This document shows positions 1 through 5,384 of a DNA stretch of 5,384 bases, piece after piece. The notes beneath the pieces are model-generated. The model was not told where the DNA came from, searched no databases, and saw nothing but the letters and a program-made list of their open reading frames with translations. Both the position numbers and the translations under genes were made by a program. Origin of the DNA: Azoarcus sp. (GTDB taxonomy: Bacteria; Pseudomonadota; Gammaproteobacteria; Burkholderiales; Rhodocyclaceae); the NCBI GenBank assembly GCA_031259795.1, contig JAIRLA010000029.1, positions 1 through 5,384 on the forward strand, read 5' to 3'. How positions within the stretch are numbered: the first letter of the stretch is position 1; each line of letters begins with the position of its first letter.

Positions 1-298
1 GTTAGGCTCGACCGGTGGCTCGACCGGCGGGTCGTCCGGAGGCTCTTCAGGCTGATCGTCTGGGGGCTCGACGGGCGGTTCCACCGGCGGCTCGACCGGC
101 GGTTCGACGGGCGGCTCGACCGGCGGTTCGACGGGTGGCTCGACGGGTGGCTCGACGGGTGGCTCGACCGGCGGTTCGACGGGCGGCGTTGGCTCGACCG
201 GCGGATCATCGGGCGGCGTTGGCTCGACCGGCGGTTCGACGGGTGGTTCCACCGGCGGTTCGACGGGCGGCTCGACCGGCGGTTCGACGACAGGCGGA
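1..298 (-). repeat. Tandem 12/24-bp repeats encoding a PPVE linker
   Basis: About 100 codons of Pro, Val, Glu and some Asp, mostly PPVE units. At DNA level the unit is 12 bp and often a 24-bp double unit with alternating synonymous codons (GAA CCG CCG GTC, then GAG CCG or CCA CCC GTC). A 24-bp stretch at 181-204 recurs exactly at 211-234, a 30-bp duplication giving two PTPP interruptions. The end nearest the window edge is more diverged (PPDDQPEEPPDDPP). It probably forms a stiff, extended, acidic spacer between passenger and barrel. Because the unit is a multiple of three, copy-number change would alter length without breaking the frame. Confidence 0.9.
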
Positions 299-3200
299 GC
301 CTCCGGCAGGCGGGCGACGAGATACTGGCCGTTGTCGCCCGCGCCCCGCACATCGTTCGTGTCGACGATGAAGTTGTAGCCCACGGTCAGCCCCTGGCGC
401 ACATATACCTGTCCGTTGGTCGGCAGGCCGCCGAGGTGGTTGTCGCCGTCGGTGCTGATGAGATAGAACTGGTCGCCGGCTTGCAGCAAGGGGGCGTTGC
501 TGCGCAGGTGGCTCAGGCGCACGGTGCTGCCTTCGATGCTGACGCCGTCCTGCGGCGCATGGATGGTCAGGAGCGCGTCTTTCGCGGAATTCAGTTCCGT
601 ATCCGCCAGGTTGAACAGTATGGTTCCGTTCAGGGCGGCGCCGCCGTTGGCGAGGTCCAAGGTGTTATAGCCCTGTACGACCAGGCGGGCGCCGCTGGCT
701 TGGTTGAAGTGGAAATCGGGCGCCGCCAGGCTCATGCCTTCGATCAGGAAAGTACGGCTGCCGGATGCGAGGGTCACGGCGCCCGCGCTGTCCACGGTGA
801 ATTTGTTGTCGCCGCCCCACATGAAATCGCCGCCGCCGCCAAGCACATTCATGTTGAAGGTCTTGCCGTTGTCCTGGTTCACCTCGATCGGGTCGTAGAG
901 CAGCACCGAACCGCCGGCGCGCGCGTCGATGTTGAGTTGCGCGTCGGTTTCCGCCGGATCGCCGCCCACGTTGCCGCCATCCACATTCGGGATGACCCCG
1001 AAATAAAGCGCGTTGGCCTGGCCGTAACGCCCGCCTTCATTGCTTAGATTGCCCATGAACGCCGTGCTGTTGCCGTTCGTGGCCCGGAGGGTCAGCGTGT
1101 GGGGTTGGCCGGAGGCGGTGGCGACCCCGGTATCCACGGTCACAGCGCCAAAGACTTTCGCCTCGTAGGCGTCGCCCTGGTAGGCGCTGGCGGTGACGCT
1201 CGAATTGAAAGTGTTCTGCACGAAGTAACTGTCGCTGATGGTCATGTCCGGCGCGCCGTAGCTGTATACCAGCCCGCCCATGATCTGCCCGTTTTTGGCC
1301 GTGATGGTATTGCCGACGAAATTGCTGCTGTCGATCAGGGTGATGCCGGTGGTCGGGCTGTTGTCCGCCTTGCCGGTGACGCCGATGATGCCGCCGCCGT
1401 CGATATAGCTGCCCGCCGTGATCTGCGTGTAGAGGAAATTGCTGTCGACGATCTTGCCGATGAAGGCGAGATTGTCGGAGCGCACCCCCACCAGACCGCC
1501 GCCATAGATGTAGGTGTCGGAACTCACGCTTGTCGAGACGAAGTCGTTGCTCGCCAGGTTGGCGATGAAGGCCGTGCCGCCGCCGACGTTGACGCCGATG
1601 ATGCCCCCGCCGGAGATGGCATGGGCCGAGACGGTGTTCCTGGCCTCGCCGATGCCCATGAAGCTGTTGCCGCTGATGTTGTCGAATCCGGCCGCGCCCG
1701 CCGCCTCCATCGACGAATTGGCGCCGATGAAGCCGCCGCCTTGGATTTCGCCATCCGCCTTGACATTGGACGCGGTGAAGTAGTTGTTCGTTATGGCGGA
1801 AGAGGCGGCATATCCGGAATCGGCTTTATTGTTTTCCAGCACGCCGATGAGACCTCCGCCATGGATATTGCCGCTGCCGGCGGAGGCCGAGCGCACGGAG
1901 ACGTTCATTCCGTCGAAATAGTTGCCGTCGACCGTGCCCAGATACGATGCTTGCATGGAAGACAGCCCCGCGATGCCGCCGCCGGTCAGTTCGCCATCGG
2001 TAATGGTGACGGAAATTCCCTTGAAGGTATTGTTCGAGAGGCGGGAAAGGCTGGACATGCCGTTATTGGAGCGCAGACCGATGACGCCGCCGCCGTCGAT
2101 GTATGTTTTGGCCGAAACGCTCAGGCCGGCAAACAGATTGTTCGAGGCTTCGCCGAGCAGAACCGGCGCGTGGATCGAGGCGTTGTAGATGGAACCGAAT
2201 CCCTTGTCCGGCAGCGAGCCGTCCTCGTTCAGTTCGGGCGCGGGATTTTTGTCGGCAAGGTCGCTGGCGGTGCTGTCGTTGGAGGACAGGCCGATGATGC
2301 CGCCTCCCTTGATATACGAATCCGTACTCTCGACATGGATACCGCTGAAAACATTGTTCGTGAGACTGTCGAACCGCACCGCCGCCGTGCTCAGGCCGTT
2401 CAGGCCGATCACCCCGCCGCCCCGGAGGGAATATCTGGACACGACGGAAATATTGCCGGCGAAGACATTGCCGCTGGCGCTGCCCAATCGGGCAAAAGTC
2501 GTATCGCCGTGGTCGGCGTCCGCATTCTTGCTGTTATTGTTGATTCCCACCAGGCCGCCGCCCAGAATGATGTCGTCCGAGTGCACCTGCACATCGGTGA
2601 AATAATTGCCGGTCAGATTTCCGAGAGTGGCGTGGCCTTTCGGCGTATCGGGCGAAGAAACCGCGTCCAGTCCGATGATGCCGCCGCCTTCCAGATAGGT
2701 GCTCGGCGCGCCGCCGCCGGAAACAGAAGTGGTCACGACTTTCAGACCGCTGAAAACATTGCCGGAAACGCTGTCGATTTCCACCGAACCGGCGGTGGAG
2801 CGCAAACCGATGATGCCCCCTCCGGCCAAATACCAATCGTCGTGGTCCGCTCGCAGGGAAACATCGAGATTAGTGAAAACGTTATTCGTCACGTCATTGA
2901 TGGAAGCAAAACCGCTGACGGTATTGAGATTGCCGATCAGGGCATTGACAATGCGCGTATCGGTATAATTCGCCGCCACATCCGCGAAACGCAGGCCGGA
3001 AAGCGTCAGGCCGGTCACGCCGTTGTTGATGATGATGATCTTGTTGGTATTGTTGAAATAATCCTTGCCGCTTCCGTCTCCCAGGCGGTCTCTCGTCTGG
3101 GCGCCGGTAATGAGGGGCAATCCGGAGGGCGGGGAAATATTCTGGACCTGTTCCGCGATCCAGTCCGCGAAAGCGCCGGCATCCTTGCCTTTCAGGCTTT

Positions 3201-3591
3201 CGATTCCATTCATGATACTGGCGGCGACGCCGGAAATGACCGTGGATAAATCCACGCCGTCGCCTCCCTGGATCGCGGTATTCGAAACCGTGACGCGAAC
3301 GGCGTTGTCCGAACCGCTGAAAACCGTGCCCGCCGAATTGAAAGTCACCGTACCGCCCTTGGTCAAGGCCGTATTGAGGCTGTCCGGCTTGGTGTCCCCG
3401 ACTTCCGCCCCAAAGGCCGGCGTCGCCAGGAATGGCGTGGAAAAACAAAGAGTAATGAGCGCGCACAGTTTCTTCTTGTTGGTCATGCACCGCCAGCGGG
3501 AACGCGCGGCCATGGCCCGTCCATTTCCCGTTTTACGCAAGACACCCGACGCCCCCTCTGATCCGGCAACCGCGCGCATCATGTTTTTCAT
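1..3591 (-). CDS. Autotransporter-like surface protein, GGG-repeat passenger (3' end outside window)
   Basis: I read 1,197 codons without a stop; the frame continues past the left edge. Seen from the N-terminus: a basic extension (residues 1-41), a hydrophobic core and an AFGA cleavage site near residue 62, about twelve repeats with GGG-[ILVF]-[IVA]-G between residues 257 and 740, a degenerate thirteenth, a Gly/Asn-rich segment to about residue 1095 ending in a stretch containing AGDQFYLISTDG, and a PPVEP linker to residue 1197. I find no cysteine after the signal peptide. In autotransporters such passengers form right-handed beta-helices, are exported by Sec and are carried to the cell surface by a C-terminal 12-strand barrel; the barrel is not visible here, so the type V assignment is inference. 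The start at 3591 is preferred because GGAG lies 6 nt upstream; in-frame ATGs at 3582, 3579, 3513 and 3486 are alternatives. An adhesin role is plausible but unproven. A surface protein anchored in another way remains possible. Confidence 0.85.
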   Translation of the reverse strand, partial: MKNMMRAVAGSEGASGVLRKTGNGRAMAARSRWRCMTNKKKLCALITLCFSTPFLATPAFGAEVGDTKPDSLNTALTKGGTVTFNSAGTVFSGSDNAVRVTVSNTAIQGGDGVDLSTVISGVAASIMNGIESLKGKDAGAFADWIAEQVQNISPPSGLPLITGAQTRDRLGDGSGKDYFNNTNKIIIINNGVTGLTLSGLRFADVAANYTDTRIVNALIGNLNTVSGFASINDVTNNVFTNLDVSLRADHDDWYLAGGGIIGLRSTAGSVEIDSVSGNVFSGLKVVTTSVSGGGAPSTYLEGGGIIGLDAVSSPDTPKGHATLGNLTGNYFTDVQVHSDDIILGGGLVGINNNSKNADADHGDTTFARLGSASGNVFAGNISVVSRYSLRGGGVIGLNGLSTAAVRFDSLTNNVFSGIHVESTDSYIKGGGIIGLSSNDSTASDLADKNPAPELNEDGSLPDKGFGSIYNASIHAPVLLGEASNNLFAGLSVSAKTYIDGGGVIGLRSNNGMSSLSRLSNNTFKGISVTITDGELTGGGIAGLSSMQASYLGTVDGNYFDGMNVSVRSASAGSGNIHGGGLIGVLENNKADSGYAASSAITNNYFTASNVKADGEIQGGGFIGANSSMEAAGAAGFDNISGNSFMGIGEARNTVSAHAISGGGIIGVNVGGGTAFIANLASNDFVSTSVSSDTYIYGGGLVGVRSDNLAFIGKIVDSNFLYTQITAGSYIDGGGIIGVTGKADNSPTTGITLIDSSNFVGNTITAKNGQIMGGLVYSYGAPDMTISDSYFVQNTFNSSVTASAYQGDAYEAKVFGAVTVDTGVATASGQPHTLTLRATNGNSTAFMGNLSNEGGRYGQANALYFGVIPNVDGGNVGGDPAETDAQLNIDARAGGSVLLYDPIEVNQDNGKTFNMNVLGGGGDFMWGGDNKFTVDSAGAVTLASGSRTFLIEGMSLAAPDFHFNQASGARLVVQGYNTLDLANGGAALNGTILFNLADTELNSAKDALLTIHAPQDGVSIEGSTVRLSHLRSNAPLLQAGDQFYLISTDGDNHLGGLPTNGQVYVRQGLTVGYNFIVDTNDVRGAGDNGQYLVARLPEAPPVVEPPVEPPVEPPVEPPVEPPVEPTPPDDPPVEPTPPVEPPVEPPVEPPVEPPVEPPVEPPVEPPVEPPVEPPVEPPDDQPEEPPDDPPVEPPVEPN
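1200..2905 (-). repeat. Protein repeat array, about 12 GGG-I-I-G units averaging 43 residues
   Basis: Each unit reads roughly as [LVI]-x-[GN]-N-x-F-x-G-[LI]-x-V, 6 to 15 variable residues, often Y-[IL]-x, then GGG-[ILV]-[IV]-G-[LV]-x-[SN]. Examples are YLAGGGIIGLRS, YLEGGGIIGLDA, IILGGGLVGINN, YIDGGGVIGLRS, NIHGGGLIGVLE and YIYGGGLVGVRS. A last weak copy (QIMGGLVYSYGAPD) closes the array. Copies differ in DNA and in length, so the array is old rather than freshly expanded. Regular alternation of short hydrophobic strands, glycine turns and asparagines fits coils of a beta-helix. The GG[LI]xG core recalls the GLUG motif found in other bacterial surface proteins; that link is a suggestion made by eye. 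Confidence 0.8.
3406..3591 (-). other. Signal peptide with long basic N-terminal extension
   Basis: This codes for residues 1-62 of the surface protein. The part from M36 is a normal signal peptide: MTNKKK, then the hydrophobic stretch LCALITLCFSTPFLA, then TPAFGA with predicted cleavage before EVGD. The 35 residues in front are in frame, rich in Arg and Lys, and follow a good ribosome-binding site. Many large autotransporters and adhesins carry an extended signal peptide (ESPR) of about this extra length, but the residues here do not match the usual MNKxYRVIWN pattern. If translation instead starts at 3486 the signal peptide is ordinary, but no clear Shine-Dalgarno sequence precedes that ATG. 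Confidence 0.6.
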
Positions 3592-3597
3592 GATTTT

Positions 3598-3601
3598 CTC
3601 C
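3598..3601 (-). promoter_or_regulatory. Ribosome-binding site that decides the surface-protein start
   Basis: GGAG followed by six bases (AAAATC) and then ATG AAA AAC at 3591. The in-frame ATG at 3486, which would give a conventional signal peptide, has only GGCGG three bases upstream. An in-frame TAA closes the frame a few codons above GGAG, so no longer start is possible. Confidence 0.65.
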
Positions 3602-3700
3602 ACTCTGGAAGGTTAACAACCAAGCGTATCGACACCACCTTCACTTTATACTGGGGGCATCAATAGGCGAGCATGAAGTAATGCACGATTTGCATAAGTA

Positions 3701-3729
3701 TTGATAAACGGGCATGAAGTAATACACAA
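3701..3729 (-). promoter_or_regulatory. Weak candidate promoter for the surface-protein gene
   Basis: On the minus strand TTGTGT (3729-3724) and TATCAA (3706-3701) are 17 bp apart. The same layout recurs 41 bp downstream in the first repeat copy as TCGTGC and TATTGA. An alternative -10-like TATAAA lies at 3650-3645, 54 bp above the preferred start codon, without a recognisable -35. None is close to consensus, so regulated or activator-dependent transcription is possible. Confidence 0.25.
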
Positions 3730-3730
3730 T

Positions 3731-3739
3731 TGATATAAT
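3731..3739 (+). promoter_or_regulatory. Candidate extended -10 promoter element (TGATATAAT)
   Basis: TATAAT at 3734-3739 preceded by TG in the extended -10 position. No good -35 hexamer lies 16-18 bp upstream; the conserved GCATGAAGTAAT block of the tandem repeat sits there instead, which could suit an activator or the extended -10 type. It would drive the DUF2863 gene with a leader of roughly 180 nt. The equivalent hexamer in copy one is CATAAG and is poor. Confidence 0.35.
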
Positions 3740-3880
3740 TATTTATGAATGGTATTGCCCGCCGTCCGCATTGCCGTATTACCCTATGATGTGTCATATT
3801 CCGCGTTCGCGCCGCGACGCCCGGCGAATAGCGGACGGATAAACAGGGCGCGCCGCGCGCAAAAAGAACAAAAGAAACAA

Positions 3881-3900
3881 AGCGCCACCTGCGCTAGAAT
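3881..3900 (+). promoter_or_regulatory. Inverted repeat overlapping a TAGAAT -10-like box upstream of the DUF2863 gene
   Basis: AGCGC-N5-GCGCT (3881-3895) is a perfect 5-bp inverted repeat whose last base is the first base of TAGAAT (3895-3900). The box would give a leader of about 20 nt before ATG 3928. A purine-rich, A-rich tract (3861-3880) precedes it and no clear -35 hexamer is seen. The repeat may be an operator covering the -10 box or a chance GC-rich palindrome. Confidence 0.35.
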
Positions 3901-3927
3901 GCGACACTTTCCACAACGGGACCCGAC

Positions 3928-5097
3928 ATGAAAAGACCGCGCACCAAACGCCGTGGCGGCATGGGACGCCACGCTGAAGAACTCCTGTGGCTGGCAAGCG
4001 GTCTGGCCGAGTCTTGCTGCCGGATCGAAGACCGCTATTGGGAAGGGCGCATCGCGGCGGCGGTGGATGCGGCGCTCGCCCACGATGACGAAGACACCCT
4101 CAATACCGCGCTCGACCAGGCATTCACCCGCAACGGGCTGATTTACGACGAATTGGCCGACGCGATCGAATCACGCGCCGAATCGCCCGCCGTTCCCGGC
4201 GGCGATCATGAAATCGCCTTCATCGCCGCCCCGGTACTGGCCTGGTCGCGCTTCCGCATTCCCGCCTGCCCGCTGCCCGCCGCCACCCTCACCAACCTGC
4301 GCGTGCACCTGCTCGCCCACGTCCTCGCCCGCGACACCCGCCTCGCCCTGGCCGACTTCCTCTTCAGCCCCGATCAACTGCCGCAAGGCTATTGCGCCAC
4401 CGCCGCCTTTGCCGCGCGCCTGGGCCGCGCCGCGCTCGAAGGCAAGGATCTGCACATCGACACCGGCGGCATGGAAGAGACGGCGCAATTCCTCTCCGAC
4501 ATCCGCTACCTGCTGGCCGCGGTCGCCGTGCCGCGCGGCGGCGCCCTTTTCCACTGGCAAGAAGCCAATGGCAGCCGCGCCGAAGCGCTGGCGCAATGGC
4601 GCGGACAGGGCGGCGGCTGCCTTGCCCCGCTCCTGCCCGGCTGCGCGCTCGAATTCGTACTGCCAGAATCCTATTTCGCCGCCTGCCGCGCCGCCGACAG
4701 AGCCAGCCGCGCCTATTCCGTACACGCCTCGGTCGCCTTCCTCATCACCTCGCTCGACGCCCCCGTGGTCAAACTGCGCGCCATCGTCGCCCCATTCTGG
4801 GGCGAGCAGATCGAAGAATACCGCATCGGCTTCACCCTCTCCGGCGATGACGACGTTATACACGGCGTCGTCTGGCCGCTCCTGGGCGGCGACGACGACG
4901 CCGACGACGCCCCGGGCGAGATCGAAACCGTGCTGCGCGAATGCGGCGTCAACGAAGTCAAAATCCTCGAACACCGCTTCCCGCTCGAATACTGCGACGA
5001 CTGCGGCGCGCCGCTCTACCCTTCGCCCGAAGGCGAAATCGTGCACGCCGAAATGCCGGAAAGCGAAGCCGGACAAATCCCGCGCCACCTGCACTGA
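3928..5097 (+). CDS. DUF2863-like protein, function unknown
   Basis: A complete 389-residue protein, mostly with GC-ending codons. I recognise it from memory as resembling the betaproteobacterial DUF2863 family: a basic start (MKRPRTKRR), an early helical block containing LASGLAESCCRIEDRYWE (residues about 22-39), and a conserved-looking end FPLEYCDDCGAPLYPSPEGE followed by IVHAEMPE. The two cysteines at residues 356 and 359 form a CxxC that could bind metal or be redox-active; only one such pair is visible at this end. An acidic stretch (GGDDDADDAPGE) lies near residue 328. No signal peptide or convincing membrane segment is seen, so a cytoplasmic location is expected. ATG 3928 has a weak GGGA 6 nt upstream; ATG at residue 12 is an alternative but would remove the basic start. 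It stands alone, divergent from the surface-protein gene, and I know of no assigned biochemical role for the family. Confidence 0.8.
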   Translation: MKRPRTKRRGGMGRHAEELLWLASGLAESCCRIEDRYWEGRIAAAVDAALAHDDEDTLNTALDQAFTRNGLIYDELADAIESRAESPAVPGGDHEIAFIAAPVLAWSRFRIPACPLPAATLTNLRVHLLAHVLARDTRLALADFLFSPDQLPQGYCATAAFAARLGRAALEGKDLHIDTGGMEETAQFLSDIRYLLAAVAVPRGGALFHWQEANGSRAEALAQWRGQGGGCLAPLLPGCALEFVLPESYFAACRAADRASRAYSVHASVAFLITSLDAPVVKLRAIVAPFWGEQIEEYRIGFTLSGDDDVIHGVVWPLLGGDDDADDAPGEIETVLRECGVNEVKILEHRFPLEYCDDCGAPLYPSPEGEIVHAEMPESEAGQIPRHLH

Positions 5098-5103
5098 CGC
5101 CGG

Positions 5104-5134
5104 CCGGCCGCCCGTCCCGGGCGCGGGCGGGCCG
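5104..5134. terminator. GC-rich hairpin after the DUF2863 gene, no T-tract
   Basis: CCGCCCG (5108-5114) pairs with CGGGCGG (5124-5130) around a 9-nt loop, and with one bulged G at 5131 the stem can extend by three pairs. It begins about 10 bp after the stop codon. No run of T follows on either strand, so it is not a standard intrinsic terminator; it may act as an mRNA end-protecting stem or be only a product of high GC content. Confidence 0.3.
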
Positions 5135-5275
5135 CGCCTCGGGACTGGAATTTACGCGGCGATCTCGAACGTCACTTTACCGAGGCGGTCTTTCATCAGC
5201 GGCGCTGGATAAAAAGGGGGACGAAGGAAGGAAACGCTATCCACTTCCCACCACAAAGAAAACAACGGCGCGGCT

Positions 5276-5384
5276 TCAGAACTGTTTCATGTCGATGCGC
5301 AGCGTGCGAATGCGGTAGGAGATTTGCCTTGGCGTCATGTTCAGCAGGCGCGCGGCCCTGGCCTGTACCCAGCCTGTCTGTTCC
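5276..5384 (-). CDS. nifA: NifA-like sigma-54-dependent activator, C-terminal end only
   Basis: The last 35 codons and TGA stop of a gene entering from the right edge. The residues GWVQARAARLLNMTPRQISY followed by RIRTLRIDMKQF form a Fis-type helix-turn-helix as found at the C-terminus of NifA, where the GWVQAKAARLLGMTPRQ pattern is characteristic. NifA binds upstream activator sites (TGT-N10-ACA) and uses its AAA+ domain to activate sigma-54 RNA polymerase at nitrogen-fixation promoters. The GAF and AAA+ domains are outside the window, so VnfA, AnfA or another close enhancer-binding protein cannot be excluded. The gene converges on the DUF2863 gene with 178 bp between the stop codons. Confidence 0.8.
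   Translation of the reverse strand, partial: EQTGWVQARAARLLNMTPRQISYRIRTLRIDMKQF

Larger units (their letters stand above)
3671..3752. repeat. Two imperfect tandem copies of a 41-bp AT-rich intergenic unit
   Basis: Copy one is 3671-3711 and copy two 3712-3752, directly abutting. By hand alignment 32 of 41 positions agree without gaps; the first 12 (GCATGAAGTAAT) are identical. The 41-bp period is close to four helical turns. The unit sits between two divergent genes and overlaps promoter-like hexamers on both strands, so a duplicated operator or promoter is likely. Copy one also contains the inverted repeat ATGCA-N5-TGCAT (3681-3695), which copy two has lost. The regulator is unknown. Confidence 0.7.
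3592..3927. other. Divergent intergenic region, 336 bp
   Basis: This separates the surface-protein gene (minus) from the DUF2863 gene (plus). From left to right it holds the ribosome-binding site and short leader of the former, an AT-rich core (about 3655-3755) with the 41-bp tandem copies, a GC-rich patch (GCGCGCCGCGCGC, 3848-3860), an A-rich tract and the TAGAAT box. Short open frames here lack ribosome-binding sites and protein-like composition, so I call no gene. The AT-rich core stands out sharply against the GC-rich flanks. Confidence 0.7.

Noticed and set aside
1..298. CRISPR-like or other noncoding repeat array
   Set aside because: Units are 12 or 24 bp without unique spacers and translate in frame as PPVE.
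15..371. Plus-strand frame with ARPAVRR repeats
   Set aside because: It is the antisense translation of the PPVE linker repeats and has no ribosome-binding site.
1099..3249. 716-codon open frame on the plus strand opposite the surface-protein gene
   Set aside because: It is in exact codon register with the minus-strand gene, so its stops would need TTA, CTA or TCA codons there, which GC-rich codon use avoids. Its composition is low-complexity Ala/Asp/Gly/Val with no domain. The same explains 436-1047, which ends where the real gene uses one CTA codon.
2894..3490. 198-codon minus-strand frame starting MHDQQEE
   Set aside because: Out-of-frame shadow of the surface-protein gene, Arg/Gln/His-rich, with a GTG start overlapping the real coding sequence.
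3681..3696. Possible sigma-54 promoter (GCACG...TTGCAT) considered because of the nearby nifA-like gene
   Set aside because: The -24 element lacks GG and the spacing to the -12 GC is too short for the GGCAC-N5-TTGC consensus. I also saw no TGT-N10-ACA NifA site upstream.
4171..5094. 307-codon open frame on the minus strand opposite the DUF2863 gene
   Set aside because: Same codon-register effect; Gly/Ala/Glu-rich translation without recognisable motifs.

Overview
The window looks like a chromosomal segment from a GC-rich, nitrogen-fixing betaproteobacterium, perhaps of the Rhodocyclales type. Three things suggest this: a DUF2863-like protein (a family I associate with Betaproteobacteria), the C-terminal end of a NifA-like sigma-54 activator, and strongly GC-biased codon use. 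The genus is inference; the sequence does not name it.

Positions 1-3591 (minus strand) are one uninterrupted reading frame of 1,197 codons that runs off the left edge. It encodes an exported surface protein: a long basic N-terminal extension, a signal peptide, a cysteine-free passenger carrying about twelve GGG-[ILVF]-[IVA]-G repeats, a second glycine/asparagine-rich segment, and a roughly 100-residue Pro/Val/Glu linker. This architecture is that of a type V autotransporter passenger; the expected outer-membrane barrel would lie beyond the window. Several long open frames on the plus strand across this region are codon-bias shadows.

Positions 3592-3927 are a divergent intergenic region. It holds a good ribosome-binding site for the autotransporter, an AT-rich imperfect tandem duplication of a 41-bp unit with promoter-like hexamers on both strands, and closer to the plus-strand gene an A-rich tract, a small inverted repeat and a TAGAAT -10-like box.

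Positions 3928-5097 (plus strand) encode a complete 389-residue DUF2863-like protein of unknown function with a C-terminal CxxC. Positions 5098-5275 separate it from the convergent end of a nifA-like gene (5276-5384, minus strand, only the last 35 codons and stop). A GC-rich hairpin and a short protein-like tail of unknown origin lie in this gap.

Nothing links the three genes into one pathway. The surface protein and the DUF2863 gene are divergent and share a control region; the nifA-like gene converges on them and is probably a separate transcription unit.
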